This document shows, one piece after another, positions 1 through 11,673 of a DNA stretch of 64,000 nt (position 1 is the first letter of the stretch; each line of letters starts with the position of its first letter). The translations under genes and the position numbers were made by a program. The notes under the pieces are model-generated. The model was not told the DNA's origin and ran no database searches. It saw only the letters and a program-made list of their open reading frames with translations. Origin of the DNA: Streptomyces sp. (lineage in GTDB: Bacteria; Actinomycetota; Actinomycetes; Streptomycetales; Streptomycetaceae); NCBI RefSeq assembly GCF_019510245.1, contig NZ_JAEKKT010000116.1:1-64000 (forward strand), written 5' to 3'.

Positions 1-621
1 GACGGTTCGAGCGTGTGTGGGGGGCGGGTCCGACGATCCCGACACCCTGGACAGCGGTTACGGCCTGCAACTCGTCCTGGCGAACCTCGGCAGGCGCGAG
101 GAATCGCTGGGACTGCTCCGGGCCGTCGTCGCCGGTCGGCGCACGGCACTGGGCCCCGCGCACCACTGGCCCTGCGCGCCCGCGCCAGTCTGCTGGAGAT
201 CCTGCCCGCCTCCGAGGTGGTCACCGAAGAAGGCGGCACGCTGCTCTCGCTGCTGTCGGAATGCGTCCGGCGCCTCGGCGCCGACCACACGGCGACGCTG
301 GGTGCCCGGCACAACCGCGCCTGGGCGCTGTACCTCCTGGGCCGGTTCGGCGAGGTCGACGAGGCGATTCGAATGGTCGCCGAAGCTTATGTGCGGCGCT
401 TCGGCACCGAGTATCCGATCGTGCTTGCAGCCCGGCAGCTTTCCTGCCGAACCCGGTCCGCGCTCGGCCACATGGACGCGGGCATCGAGCTGATGAGCGA
501 CGTCGTCGCACAACGGGAACGGAGCCTGGGCCCAGAGCACCCCTTCACGGTCGCGAGCCGTCGGCTGCGCGACGAGTACCGACCGGATCGGTGGCACCCG
601 CCGCAACCGTCTGGCGGATGA
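1..621 (+). pseudogene. TPR-repeat protein, 3' part, with two frameshifts
   Basis: This is the 3' end of a tetratricopeptide (TPR_10-type) protein that runs in from the left edge. TPR-like sequence can be read only by changing frame. Frame 3 gives a FERVWGAG helix end. Frame 2 from about base 30 gives DDPDTLDSGYG and the following repeat to about base 165. Frame 1 then gives LALRARASLLEIL and continues to the TGA at 619-621, with repeats such as RERSLGPEHPFTVASRRL. Two frame changes within about 170 bases argue for a decayed gene, although sequencing error cannot be excluded. Such repeats mediate protein-protein contacts; the N-terminal domain that would define its role lies outside the window. 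It is co-oriented with the RHS gene downstream. Confidence 0.6.
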
Positions 622-981
622 CGGCGGACACGTGACGGCGCCTTCCGGATCGTGGTCGGTGCGGTCCCACTGGATGAACTCAATGCAGAGGTCCCGGCGG
701 GGTGGATCGAGCGGCCCAGGGTGAGTACGGCTGCGCGTTCGAACCGACCCTGCGGGGCGGTTGGCGTAAAGGTGACGTCGGGATGGCGGACATGCGAACG
801 GGTGGCGGCGGCTCGGTAGGTTGTTCAGGGCTCGCCAAAGGGATGTCCAGGGTTGGCAAAAGGGATCTTGCCCCCTCCTTCACGTGGCGCTTACAACTTG
901 TCGCCGCAGCCTGTGTGCTTACGGCCGAGCCCGAATGCCCCCAGCTGTCTCTGATTCCTGACGGTGCGTTCGTGAAGGTCG
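622..981. other. Intergenic region upstream of the RHS gene
   Basis: This 360-base stretch between the TPR relic and the RHS gene contains no coding region I can support. Overlapping track ORFs in both directions look like composition shadows. It is the only place where the RHS promoter can lie, and it contains the two 11-base direct repeats listed separately. Confidence 0.5.
834..866 (+). promoter_or_regulatory. Pair of 11-bp direct repeats upstream of RHS gene
   Basis: GCCAAAGGGAT (834-844) recurs as GCAAAAGGGAT (856-866) with a 22-bp period, that is two helical turns, about 120-150 bp ahead of the RHS start. Same-face spacing is typical of tandem operator half-sites or activator sites. 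No binding protein can be named. Confidence 0.3.
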
Positions 982-3900
982 GTGGGTGGGGTGCGTCCGC
1001 TGTCGCGGTGGCGTGTGTGGCTGGCCGTGGTGCCGTTGCTGGTGTCCTTCTGGGCCCAGGAGGGCGGCGCCGCCTACGCGGCCACACGGCCGTCCGCCTC
1101 CCTGGGGGCCGGACTGAACCAGGTCTGGAAGTGGCTGTCGGGCTCCGACGGTCCGGGCCCGGGGGCGAAGACCGGCTCGGCGCGTGACGTGCGTGCCGCG
1201 AGGGGCGGTCGCGGACGGCCCTCGGGGAAGGCACCGGGCAAGGGCAAGGGGCAGTTGGCCGCCTGGAAGGCGCCGAGCACCCGAGCTGAGAAGGAACGTT
1301 CCGGCAGGGCATCCGTGGGCTTCGACCCGAAGACGAGCAAGCGCGTCGCTGCCAAGTCGGGGGCGCAGTTCGACTACTTCCAGAACGCCGACGGGTCCTT
1401 CACCCGGAAGATGTCGCAGTCCCGGATCAACTACAAGGACGACACGGGGACCTGGAAATCCATCGACACCCAGGTGGCGAAGGGCGACGACGGCCGCTGG
1501 CACGAGAAGGCGAACTCCCTCGGAGTGTCGTTCGCGCCCGCCACGGCAACGGCGGGTTCCGTACGACAGTCCGCGCTGCGGGCCGGCGGCACCGGCTCGG
1601 TCGTGCCCGCCGCCCTGAGCTGGAAGACCATGTCCGCCGTCCAGGCCGACGACCCGACGGCCACCCCCAGTCCGGCCCCCAGTCCCACCGTCAGCTCCGG
1701 GACCTCCGCACAGGACGACCTGGCCACGCTGACCATCTCCGACTCCGAGTCGGTGTCCTGGTCGCTGGCCGGTGCCAATGCCGTGTCCGGCGCCGCTTCC
1801 GGCTCCGGCGTCGAGTACGACGGCGTCCTGACCGACACGAACCTCGTGCTCGCGCCGACCGCGGACGGCGTCAAGGAGTCCCTCGTGCTGACCTCGGCGA
1901 ACGCGCCGACCAGCTGGGTGTTCCCGATGTCGCTCAAGGGACTGACGCTGACCACCGCCGCCGACGGCACGGTGGAGCTGGTGGACGGCAGTGGCACGGT
2001 CGCCGCGACGCTGCCTCAGCCGTTCGGCCGGGACTCCTACGTCGACCCGGCCACCGGCGAGTCGCACGACAACTGGGGCATGACGTACAGCGTCACCGAC
2101 GTCGACGGCACCCCGGCCGTGAAGATGTCGCTGGACGCCTCCTGGCTGTCCGGCTCCGACATCGCCTTCCCGGTGACCGTCGACCCGACCATGACCGTGA
2201 CGACCGCGGGCCAGACCCTGACGACGTACGTCTACTACCCGAACACCGCCGACTACTCGTCGGACACGACCATGCGCGTGGGCACCCCGGACGGCGGCGC
2301 CTACATCGGCCAGGCGTTCATGAAGTTCCTGGGGCTGCCGGACAGCGACGGCTACCACATCAGCGCCGCCTCGCTGCACCTGTTCGACGTGTGGGCATAC
2401 ACGTGCAGCTCCGCCACCTCGTACGACGTCATGCCGATCACCGAGCAGTGGTGGGTGACCGGCAGCAAGTCCTGGTCGGACCGGCCGGCGACCGCCGCCT
2501 CCATCGGCACCTGGTCGGGCACTGTCTCCGGCACCGTGTGCGGGAACACCTCCGTCTCCACCGGCACCGGCCAGTGGCAGACCACCAGTCTGGACACGGA
2601 CTGGTTCCAGAAGGTAGCCCTCGGCGAGACCGGCAACTACGGCCTGTCCGTGTTCTCCTCGGGCACCAACTCCAACCAGTGGAAGAAGTTCGACTCCTCC
2701 CAGGTCGACTCCCACGCGCCGTACATCACGGTGACCTACAGCAAGAACTCGGCGCCGGACATCGAGCGGACCAACCCGGCGGCCGGCTTCGTCTCGCCGT
2801 CGCTGCGCCCGCAGCTGCAGGCCAAGGCCGTCGATCCGGACACGTTTCCCAACTCGGCCCTGAAGTACGACTTCGCCGTGTACAACTCGGCGGGCAAGCA
2901 GATCGACACCTCCGGCTGGCAGACCTCGGCCAAGTGGACCGTTCCGTCGGGAGATCTGGACTGGTCGGCGTCGTACTACTGGACCGTCTCCGCCAACGAC
3001 GGCTGGTCGACGACCACGAGCGGCAGCAGAGCCCTGTCCACCCTGGTCGCCCAGCCCCTGGTCGCCTCACGTCTGGCGCAGAACGGCGGGCACGGCTACG
3101 ACGAGGAGGCCGGCAACTTCACCACCTCCGCGACCGACGCCGACGTGTCGACCGTCGGCCCGGACCTGCAGATGACCCGTTCTTACAACTCCCTGGACAC
3201 CAGCACCGCCGGGGCGTTCGGCGCGGGCTGGTCGGCGCTCGCCGACATGCGCGCCGTCGTGGACGACGACGGCTCCAAGAGCGTGGTGATCACGGATGAC
3301 GGCGGCAAGCAGCAGCGTTGGGGCTACTCGTCCTCCGGCTACACCCCGCCCACCGGCACCTACGGCACCTTCAAGGCCCTCTCGGCCGGATATTCGCTGA
3401 CCGAGACCTCGGGCACGACGTACACCTTCGACACCGGCGGAGGCACGAACGTCTGGCTGCTGTCGCAGATCAAGACCCACGCCGGCCTCACCGAGACGCT
3501 CACCTACGACACTTCGCACCGCCTGAGCACCATCAAGAACGACGTCTCAGGCCGCACCCTGTACTTCGCCTGGTCCAAGCCGTCCGGCGCCGCCCACTAC
3601 CACGTGCAGACGGTCACGACCGACGCCGCCACCAGCGGTGTCACGAGCACCGCCGCGCTGTGGAGCTACGGCTACACCGGCGACCAGCTCACCTCCGTGT
3701 GCCCGCCCGCCACCTCGGCTCCGTCGACCCCGTCGACCTCGTGCTACGCGTACACCTACGAGCCCGGATCCAATTACCCGGCCGCCGCCCTGGACGCGAA
3801 CCCGAGCGGCTACTGGCGCCTCGACGAGGCGTCCGGCAGCACCACGGCAGCCTCCTCGGTCCTGGCCAACGAGCAGACGGACGCGGGAAGTTACAAGACG

Positions 3901-6900
3901 GTCACGCTCGGCGGCACCACCGGGCCGCTCACCGGATCCTCGGCGACAGCCGCGACCCTCGCGGGCAGCGGATACGTCAAGGTGCCGGCCGGACTGCTGC
4001 ACGCCAGCACCACCCGCGCGGTGTCGCTGTGGTTCAAGACGTCCAAGAAGGGCGTCCTGATCGGCGACCAGTCCACGTCGGTCACCGGCGCCACGGCGGC
4101 CTCCGGCACGTGGACGCCCGTGCTCTATGTCGGCTCGGACGGCAAACTGCGCGGCCACTGGTGGAGCGTGAGCGGCTCCGGCAGCTCCGACTTCGGTTCC
4201 ACCGGCACCGTCACGGACAACACCTGGCACCACGCCGTGCTCAGCTCCGACGGCTCCACCCAGACCCTTTACCTGGACGGCACCAAGCAGGACACCTTCT
4301 CGGGTACCCCCGACGACCAGTCCAACGTCGACACCTACATCGGCGCCGGTTTCGCGGACTCCTGGATCGACTCCCCCGGCGCCGTCAGCTACTTCACCGG
4401 CTCCATCTCCGACGTCTCTTTCTACAGCCACCCCCTCACGGCCTCCCAGGCAGACGACCTCTACGCGGCAGGCACCGCCGGCGCGGCCCTGCTGACCAAG
4501 GAGGTGAGTCCGGCCGGGCGCACCACCGCGGCCGTCGCCTACGACACCGATGCCGACCGTCTGACGCAGGTCACCGACGAGCACAACGGCACCTGGAAGC
4601 TCGGTGCCCCCACCGTGGCCGGTTCCAGCGCGGTCTTCCGCGGTTCGGTCCTGGGCGCGGACCCGGCCGGGTACTGGCAACTCGGCGACGACAGCGACGA
4701 CGGTTCGGCGGCCTACGCGGACGACGAAGTGGACGGCGGCGACGGCACGTTCAACAACGTCACCCTCGGGGTGAGCGGCCCGTTCAGCGGCAAGGACAGC
4801 ACCGCGAGCACCGCCGCCTCCTTCGACGGCACCGACTCCTACGTCTCCGTTCCCGCCGACCTCCTGCACACCGACACCAAGCGCAGCATCGGCATCTGGT
4901 TCAAGACCTCCACCGCCGGCGTGCTCATCGGCGACCAGTCGACCGCCATCGACGGGGCCACCTCGGCCTCCGGCACCTGGACACCGGTGCTGTACGTGGG
5001 CTCCGACGGCAAGCTGCACGGCCACTGGTGGAGCGTGAGCGGCTCCGGCAGCGCCGACTTCGGCTCCACCGGCACGGTCACCGACAACGCCTGGCACTAC
5101 GCGGTGCTCAGCTGCGACGTCGACAGCCAGGCGCTGTTCCTGGACGGCACCAAACAGGACACCTTCTCCGGCACTCCCGCCGACCAGTCCAACACCCTCA
5201 CCTACATCGGCGCGGGCTTCGCCAAGAGCTGGCTCGACTCGCCCGGTGACGTCAGCTACTTCAAGGGCTCCATCGCCGAGGTGGCCTTCTACGGCCACAA
5301 CCTGACCTCCGCCCAGGTCGCCACCCAGTGGAACGCCTACAAGCAGGCGGGCGGCACCGTCGCCACCGAGTCCGTGGCCGTCACCGACCCCGGGAACAAC
5401 ACCCTCAGCAGCACCTACGACCTGTCCGACGGCGGCCGTATCCTCACCGACACCGAAGGGACAGGCGCCACCACCTCCTACGGCTACGACACCGCGGGCT
5501 TCGTGTACACCACGACCGACGACAACGGCGACGTCACCACCACCGGTCACAACTCCCGCGGTGACGTGGTCTCCCGCACCACCTGCCAGGACCAGTCGGC
5601 CGCCAAGTGCTCGACGTCGTACTTCACGTACTACCTCAACACCTCCTCCGATACGGATCCGCGCAACGACCAGCTGCTCACCTCCTCCGACGGCCGCTCC
5701 TCCAGCTCCACGGACACCACCTACCAGACCGTCAACAGCTATGACACCAACGGCAATCTGCTGACCACCACGACACCGGCGGTCACCGGCCACAGCGCGG
5801 GCCTGACGACGAAGAAGACGTACACGACGTCCACCACGGCCGGCTACGCCTCCGGCACGGTCGCCCCGGCGGGCCTGCTCGCCTCGATCACCACGCCAGG
5901 GGGCGCGACGACCTCGTACGTCTACTACGCGAACGGCGACCTCGCCCAGCAGACCTCGCCGCTCGGCCTGGTCACCCGGTACACGTACGACGCCGTCGGC
6001 CGCGTCCTGACCAGGACCGAGATCTCCGACACCTACCCGGCGGGCCTGGTCACCCACTACACCTACGACCCGCTGGGCCGGGTCCTCACCGAACTCGACC
6101 CCGGCACCACGAACGCCGTCCGGGCGAACGTCGTCCACACGGCCCTGACGACCAGGACCTACGACGCCGACGGCAACACGCTCACCAGCACGGTCTCCGA
6201 CACCACCGGCGGCGACACGGCCCGGAGCACGAGCACGGTCTACAACGACTTCGGCGAACCGAAGACCATCACGGATCCCGAACAGCACACCACCGCCTAC
6301 ACCTACGACTCCTACGGCAACAAGCAGACGGAGACCGACGCCGACGGCCAGTCCTACGCCTTCACCTACGACGCCGACGGCAACCCGCTGACGACGACCC
6401 TCACCAACTACACGGGCTCCTCGGCGACCCCCGACACACCCGCCGCCAAGCTGCTGGAGCAGCGGACGTACGACGGTGTCGGCCGCCTGCACACCCTCAC
6501 CGACGGCATCGGCGTCACCACCACCTACGCCTACTACGACAACGGCCTGACGAAGCAGATCACCCGCACCGGCTCCGCCGGCACCAGCTACGTCGAGGAG
6601 CAGGACTCATACGACTACGCGGGCAACCTCACCGCGAAGACCACCGCGAACGGCAGCCTCACCACCACGTACACGGTCGACGCCGCCGACCGCACCACGG
6701 GGACCACGCAGGACCCGAACGACCTGGACCGGTCGACCGCGTACACCTTCGACGCCGACTCGCGCGTCCTGACGTCCACCCAGACGGACGCGGCCGGCGA
6801 CCCCGCGCAGAAGCGGACGTACACCTACGACGCGGCCGGCGACACGCTGTCCTCCGCGCAGTACGTCTCCAGCTCTCTCACTCTCCACCAGCGCCACCTA

Positions 6901-9900
6901 CGACGAGCGCGGCCTGCAGGTCACCTCCACCGACGCCCAGCAGCAGGTCACCCACTACACCAACGACGAGGCCGGCCGGCTGACCACGACCACCAGCCCG
7001 GCGATCACCGTCACCACGCCCGGCACCGGCGCCACGGACACCGAGTACCCGATCACCCTCGACGGCTACGACACCTTCGGCGACCGCACCGAGGCCGAGG
7101 ACCCGAAGGGCAACATCACCGCCACCGCCTACGACCGGGACGGCCGCAAGACCGGCACCACCCTGCCGTCGTACAACGGCACCTCGGCCACCACTGCCTG
7201 GACCTATGACACCGCCGGCGACGTCCTCACCGAGACCGACGCCAAGGGCGAGACCGACTACGGCTACGACCAGCTGGGCGACCTGGTCAAGCAGACCAAC
7301 CCCGCCATCGACATCTCCGGCACCGCCACCCAGGGGACCTTCACCTACTCCTACGACCTGGCCGGCGACCGGCTGACCGAGACCTCGCCCTACGGCTCGG
7401 TCACCCACCACAGCTACGACGACCTCGGCCGCGCGAGCAGCGACTGGGTGTACGTCTACACCTCGACCACCGCCCAGACGAAACAGGAGACCGACACCGC
7501 CTACAACGCGGCCGGTCAGGTCTCGCAGACCGCCTCGGTCAGCGGAGTCACGGCCAAGTACACGTACGACGCGCTGGGCCGCACCCACACGGCGGCCGAC
7601 ACCACCGGCGACACCACGACGTACAGCTACGACCTGCGCGACGACGTCATCAAGACGGTCCTGCCGGACCAGAGCGTCCAGACCGCGACCTACGACGCGG
7701 CCGGCCGCGAGACCGCGACCGCGAACCAGACGCCGGCCGGCACGGTGCTGTCGTCCACGTCGGCGACCTACACGAACGACGGCCAACTCCAGACGGCCAC
7801 CGATGCCCGTCAGCACACTACGAGCTACGAGTACGACGCCGTCGGCGACCTGACGAAGCAGACGGAGCCGGTTACCGACAGCACCAGCATCACCACCAAG
7901 TTCGGCTACGACACGGCCGGCCACCAGACCGCCTACACCGACGGCAACGGCGACACCACGTACTACAAGTACAACTCGCTGAGCCTGCCGGCGAGCAAGG
8001 AGGTCCCGGCGGTCACCGGCTACACGAGCGACGCCGACCGGACCACCACCTACACCTACGACGAACGCGGCCGCCTCGTCACCCAGACCGACCCGGGCGG
8101 TGTCACCCTCACCAACACCTACGACGCCCTGGACGACCTGACCGCACAGACCGGCACCGGCGCCGACGCGAGCACCGCCGACCGCCGCTTCGCCTACTCG
8201 CTGAACGGACACCTGGTGGCCTCGGCCGTCGGCGGCACCTGGGAGTACTACGACACCAACGCGCTCGGCGACGTCCTCACCACATCGGGCCAGGCGGGCA
8301 ACTCGTCCTTCACCTACAACACCGACGAGAACCCAACCACCCGCACCGACGCCTCCGGCACGAGCAGCTACACCTACGACACCGACGGCCGCCTGAACAC
8401 CGACACGGACGCGGCGACCGGCACCATCCTCACCTACCAGTACAACTCCCTCTCCCAGCCGAAGTCGGTGACCTACGGCACGTCGGGCGACGTCCGCAAC
8501 TACGGCTACGACTCCCTGCACCGCCTCACCTCCGACGTCCTCACCACCGCGGCCGGCACCACCGTGGCCTCCGTCGGCTACGACTGGGACAAGAACGACA
8601 ACCTGACCTCCAAGACCACCACGGGACTCCAGGGCGCCGCGACGAACTCGTACACCTACGACTACGCCGACCGCCTCACGTCCTGGACATCCGGCGCCAC
8701 GACCACCGGATACACCTACGACGGCGACGGCAACCGACTGACCGCGGGCGCCAAGACCTACACCTACAACGCCCGGGACCAGCTGACCTTCGACGGAACG
8801 CTCGACTACAGCTACACGGCACGCGGCGCCCTCGCCGCAAAGGGCTCCACGCCATACACTTTCGACGCCTACGGTCAGCAGGCCACCGCCGGAGCCACGG
8901 CCTACACCTACGACGCACTGGGCCGTGCCATGACCGACGGCTCGACCGCACTCACCTACTCCGGCACCGACAACACGGTCGCCTCCGACGGCACGACCAC
9001 CTACAGCCGCGACCCCTCGGGCGCCCTCACCGGCGAGTCCTCGGCGGCCGGCGCCACCCTGGCCTGGACCGACCTGCACATGGACGTCATCGGCCAGTTC
9101 ACGGCGACGGGCAGTACGCTGACCGGCTCTGCGAGCTACGACCCGTGGGGCACGACCATCGCCTCCACCCTGACCGGCAGCGCGGGCTACCAGAGCGAGT
9201 ACACCGACCCGGCTACCGGCAACGTCAACATGCACGCCCGCTGGTACAGCCCCAGCACAGGCGGCTTCAACTCCGCGGACACGTTCGACAATCCGGCGGT
9301 CGGAGACAGCACCAACGCGAACGACTACGCGTACGCGAACGACGCACCGCTCACCGGGACGGATCCGAGCGGGCACTGCTTCTGGGACGCGTGCATCGGA
9401 GAAGCGGAGGGCGCCTACCTCGTGGGCTCGGCTCTGATCGGCGCCTGCATCGCGTACTGCTCCAGCCTGTCCAACAGCATCTCGGACGCGTGGAACTCAG
9501 TGTCCAGCTGGGGGAGTTCCGGCTCCACCACGCACAGCCACTCCCACGCCGCCAGCTCCAGCTCCAGCGCCACCCACGTCGCGTCCGGAGAGTGCGTCGA
9601 CTACTGGTCGATGGCCTGCGAGACCCGTTACAGCAGGCCCTCGCACAGCAGCGGCCGTTCCTCCTCGGGATCCGGCTCCGGAGGCGGCGGCTCCAGCGGC
9701 GGCACCTGCTACTACTGCGGCGGCGGGGGCAGCGGCGTCAGCGCCGCGGAACAGGCGGCCGCCGCGGCCAAGGCGGCCGCGGCAGCGGCAGCCGCCGCCG
9801 CGGCACGCCGCGCGGCGATCCGCGCCCACGCCATCAAGATCACCACGTCCATCGGCAAGTCCACGCTGAAGGTCCACTCGATCTCAGCCGCCACCGAGCC

Positions 9901-10570
9901 GCCGACGGTGCAGATCAATATCGGTAACTCGATACGCAACGCGGCCTCGGCCATCGCGGCGGGACTCACTACGGCGGCCGTCTGCGTGGCGACCGGTGGC
10001 TGCGCCGGAGATGACGATGACGACGGGCGCAGGAGTTCGTGCGATGCGATGCCCCTGGTCGACGGGGGGCGGATCTACGGTGGTCTCGAGGAATACACGG
10101 ACCATCAGGGGAGCAAGGGATGCAGGGCGACCGGTGCCATCGCATTTCTCACCAAGAGCGATCGCAGGTCACGGACGGGAGCCGGCGGTTTGCCGAAGTG
10201 CCCTGAATGCGAACCGTCCGTCGAGCCGGATGGAATGGGAGAGATCAGAGCAGGAGGCGGAAGGCCGCAGGCGGGCCACCTGATAGGTTATTGGGGTAAG
10301 GGTACCGGCGAGGATGTCCGCAACCTGGTGGCGTTGAACGCCAGGGCGAATGCTCGGATGGCGAGCAAGGTGGAGGCCTTCGGATGGAAGGCGCTGAACA
10401 GAAACGACAGTCTGTTCATGTCGGTCGTTCCCGTGTACGGAGACACTCACTCGGCCGTTCCGACGACTATCCAGGTGGGAATGGCCGTGTACGGACCCAG
10501 AGGTAGGATCACGGACAGCTATTCATGCACTGTGGTCAACTCCAAGACCGGCATCGGCTCGACGTGCTAG
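982..10570 (+). CDS. Secreted RHS/YD-repeat polymorphic toxin, frameshifted at about 6880
   Basis: This giant cell-surface RHS protein is read in frame 1 from GTG 982 to about 6875 and in frame 2 from there to TAG 10570, about 3,200 codons together. The order is: an N-terminal signal peptide (RVWLAVVPLLVSFWAQ), a DNRLRE-like beta domain around residues 400-590, two LamG-like lectin domains (about 930-1170 and 1220-1450), a long array of YD repeats, and the RHS core end (NMHARWYSPSTGGF, YAYANDAPLTGTDPSG). A Ser/Gly and poly-Ala linker follows, then a C-terminal tip with QAGHLIGYW and VRNLVALN, the layout of DNA/RNA non-specific (HNH/beta-beta-alpha) nucleases. Family knowledge (WapA/RHS) suggests contact-dependent delivery of the tip. 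Two SUKH immunity-like genes follow directly. The tip has visibly lower GC than the core, as for an exchanged module. As sequenced, translation would be out of frame after 6880. GTG 991 is an alternative start. Confidence 0.85.
3775..5330 (+). repeat. Tandem duplication encoding two LamG domains
   Basis: Two modules of about 690 bases within the RHS gene (about 3785-4480 and 4640-5330) encode near-identical LamG-like lectin domains. Both carry GYW at the start, then LIGDQST, WTPVLYVGSDGKL, GHWWSVSGSG, DGTKQDTFSGTP and TYIGAGFA. Long stretches match at nucleotide level, so the duplication is recent or kept similar by gene conversion. The extra lectin domain may alter surface or target binding. 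Confidence 0.75.
6873..6886 (+). other. Frameshift site in the RHS gene (CT-rich tract)
   Basis: The YD-repeat reading frame moves from frame 1 to frame 2 at or beside the dinucleotide tract CTCTCTCACTCTCC. Upstream, frame 1 reads YVSSS. Downstream only frame 2 gives repeat protein (SATYDERGLQVTS). Frame 2 stays open for more than 1,200 codons to the end of the toxin, so decay has not proceeded. A slipped-strand indel, a sequencing error, or phase variation at the CT tract are all possible. Confidence 0.75.
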
Positions 10571-10583
10571 AAGGGGTCAAGTG

Positions 10584-11105
10584 ATGGCAACGCTTGGGGA
10601 GATCCGAGCCTTGTTGGGCGAACCTGGATTCAATTGGACGGATCCGGCGCCATGGAACGAATTGGAGAGGGAGTTCGGAATCCAATTCCCGGCGGACTTC
10701 CGTGAGATCGTGGATGCCTACGGTTCGGTCCAGATCAACAACCAACTGTATCTGGAGCACCCCGCCGGTCATCTTCTGCACAATCTGACGGAATCCATCA
10801 AAGGTGATCTTGAGCTTTTCCGCGAGGAAGACATGGCGGAGTACCTGCCGAGTCCGGCCGGGGCGAACCCTGGTGAGCTGATGCCGGTGGCGTCGGCCAC
10901 GACGGGGGAATGGGTTTTCCTCCGGGTTCCCGACGGCCCTTCCTCGCCTTGGCGCGTCCTGGTTCAGGAGCTTGACAGCCCTGCGTGGGTGCTCCATGAG
11001 ATGACATTCAGTGAGTGGTTGCTGGCGTACCTCAGGGGTGAGGACGTGACGGTGTGTTCTCGCGCCTTCGCGCCCGACCGACCGTTCTTCGAACCGCTGA
11101 GCTGA
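10584..11105 (+). CDS. SUKH (SMI1/KNR4) family immunity protein 1
   Basis: This protein of about 173 residues begins 13 bases after the RHS toxin stop. ATG 10584 is preferred over GTG 10581 because AAGGGG lies about 7 bases upstream. The N-terminal part has the SUKH signature (WNELEREFGIQFPADFREI followed by a short Gly/aromatic turn), and the C-terminal WLLAYLRGE helix fits the fold. SUKH proteins are known immunity proteins for many nuclease toxins in polymorphic toxin loci. Its position directly behind a nuclease-like RHS tip makes cognate immunity the natural inference. It probably acts in the cytoplasm of the producing cell. GC is clearly lower than in the surrounding genes, matching the toxin tip. 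Confidence 0.85.
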   Translation: MATLGEIRALLGEPGFNWTDPAPWNELEREFGIQFPADFREIVDAYGSVQINNQLYLEHPAGHLLHNLTESIKGDLELFREEDMAEYLPSPAGANPGELMPVASATTGEWVFLRVPDGPSSPWRVLVQELDSPAWVLHEMTFSEWLLAYLRGEDVTVCSRAFAPDRPFFEPLS

Positions 11106-11155
11106 ACCGTGACATTCGCACTCCACATCGCCGGCTGGATCTGCAGAAGGACACC

Positions 11156-11668
11156 ATGCACTGGGCTGTGAAAACGCTGAGCCGTCTTGTGCAGCCGCCC
11201 GCGGGCGGTGGCGACACGGTCGACTGGGACACGCTGCGAGCTGCTACCGGGTGGGAATTCCCGGCCGACTACCGCGACTTCGTAGCGGCGTGCGGCATGG
11301 GAACGATCAGTGAGTCGATAGGCGTCCTGACGCCGCCTTTCGACGGGTGTCCGTACGACGACCACCTGCTCTTCCGAGCCGAGCGGCCGCTTGAGGGCGG
11401 GGTGCTGACCTGGGTTTCGAACGAGGCCGGTGACGACTTTCTGTGGCGGTGTGCGGGCGAACCGGAGCAGTTGAAGGTGATCTTCCGGCCCAGGAACCGT
11501 CGCCAGGAACGCGTGTACGACATGGGAATGGCCGAGTTCCTTCTGCGTCTGGTGGAAGGGGAGATCCGTCCGCCGTTGGGGGCTGAGTTCGCCATGCCGG
11601 CCACGTTCGCATCATGGCGTGAGGAACAGCGTCTGCTCGATGAGGGCGACGACCTTGAGGGCTTCTGA
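11156..11668 (+). CDS. SUKH (SMI1/KNR4) family immunity protein 2
   Basis: This is a second, divergent SUKH-like protein of 170 residues. ATG 11156 is chosen because AGAAGGA sits at proper distance; the longer track ORF (from 11054) overlaps the first immunity gene. The key region reads VDWDTLRAATGWEFPADYRDFV, with the FPADYRDF core shared with the upstream paralogue (FPADFREI). The C-terminus is acidic (RLLDEGDDLEGF). Tandem immunity genes often protect against related or previously carried toxin tips. A 37-bp relic of this gene's 5' region occurs at 13347. It could be cognate to the present toxin or an orphan defence against kin. Confidence 0.85.
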   Translation: MHWAVKTLSRLVQPPAGGGDTVDWDTLRAATGWEFPADYRDFVAACGMGTISESIGVLTPPFDGCPYDDHLLFRAERPLEGGVLTWVSNEAGDDFLWRCAGEPEQLKVIFRPRNRRQERVYDMGMAEFLLRLVEGEIRPPLGAEFAMPATFASWREEQRLLDEGDDLEGF

Positions 11669-11673
11669 TCCTG

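Noticed and set aside
919-2715. 598-residue minus-strand ORF over the start of the RHS gene
   Set aside because: Shadow composition (GVG, RGG, AGG runs) and no initiation or domain signals, while the plus strand has a signal peptide and clear domains.
3547-6492. 981-residue minus-strand ORF opposite the RHS gene
   Set aside because: Val/Gly/Arg-rich composition with no domain; it is the antisense shadow of the YD-repeat coding frame.
7448-10570. Separate 1,040-residue gene starting at GTG 7448
   Set aside because: The YD-repeat protein continues upstream in the same frame to about 6876, so this is the 3' part of one frameshifted gene and not an independent gene.
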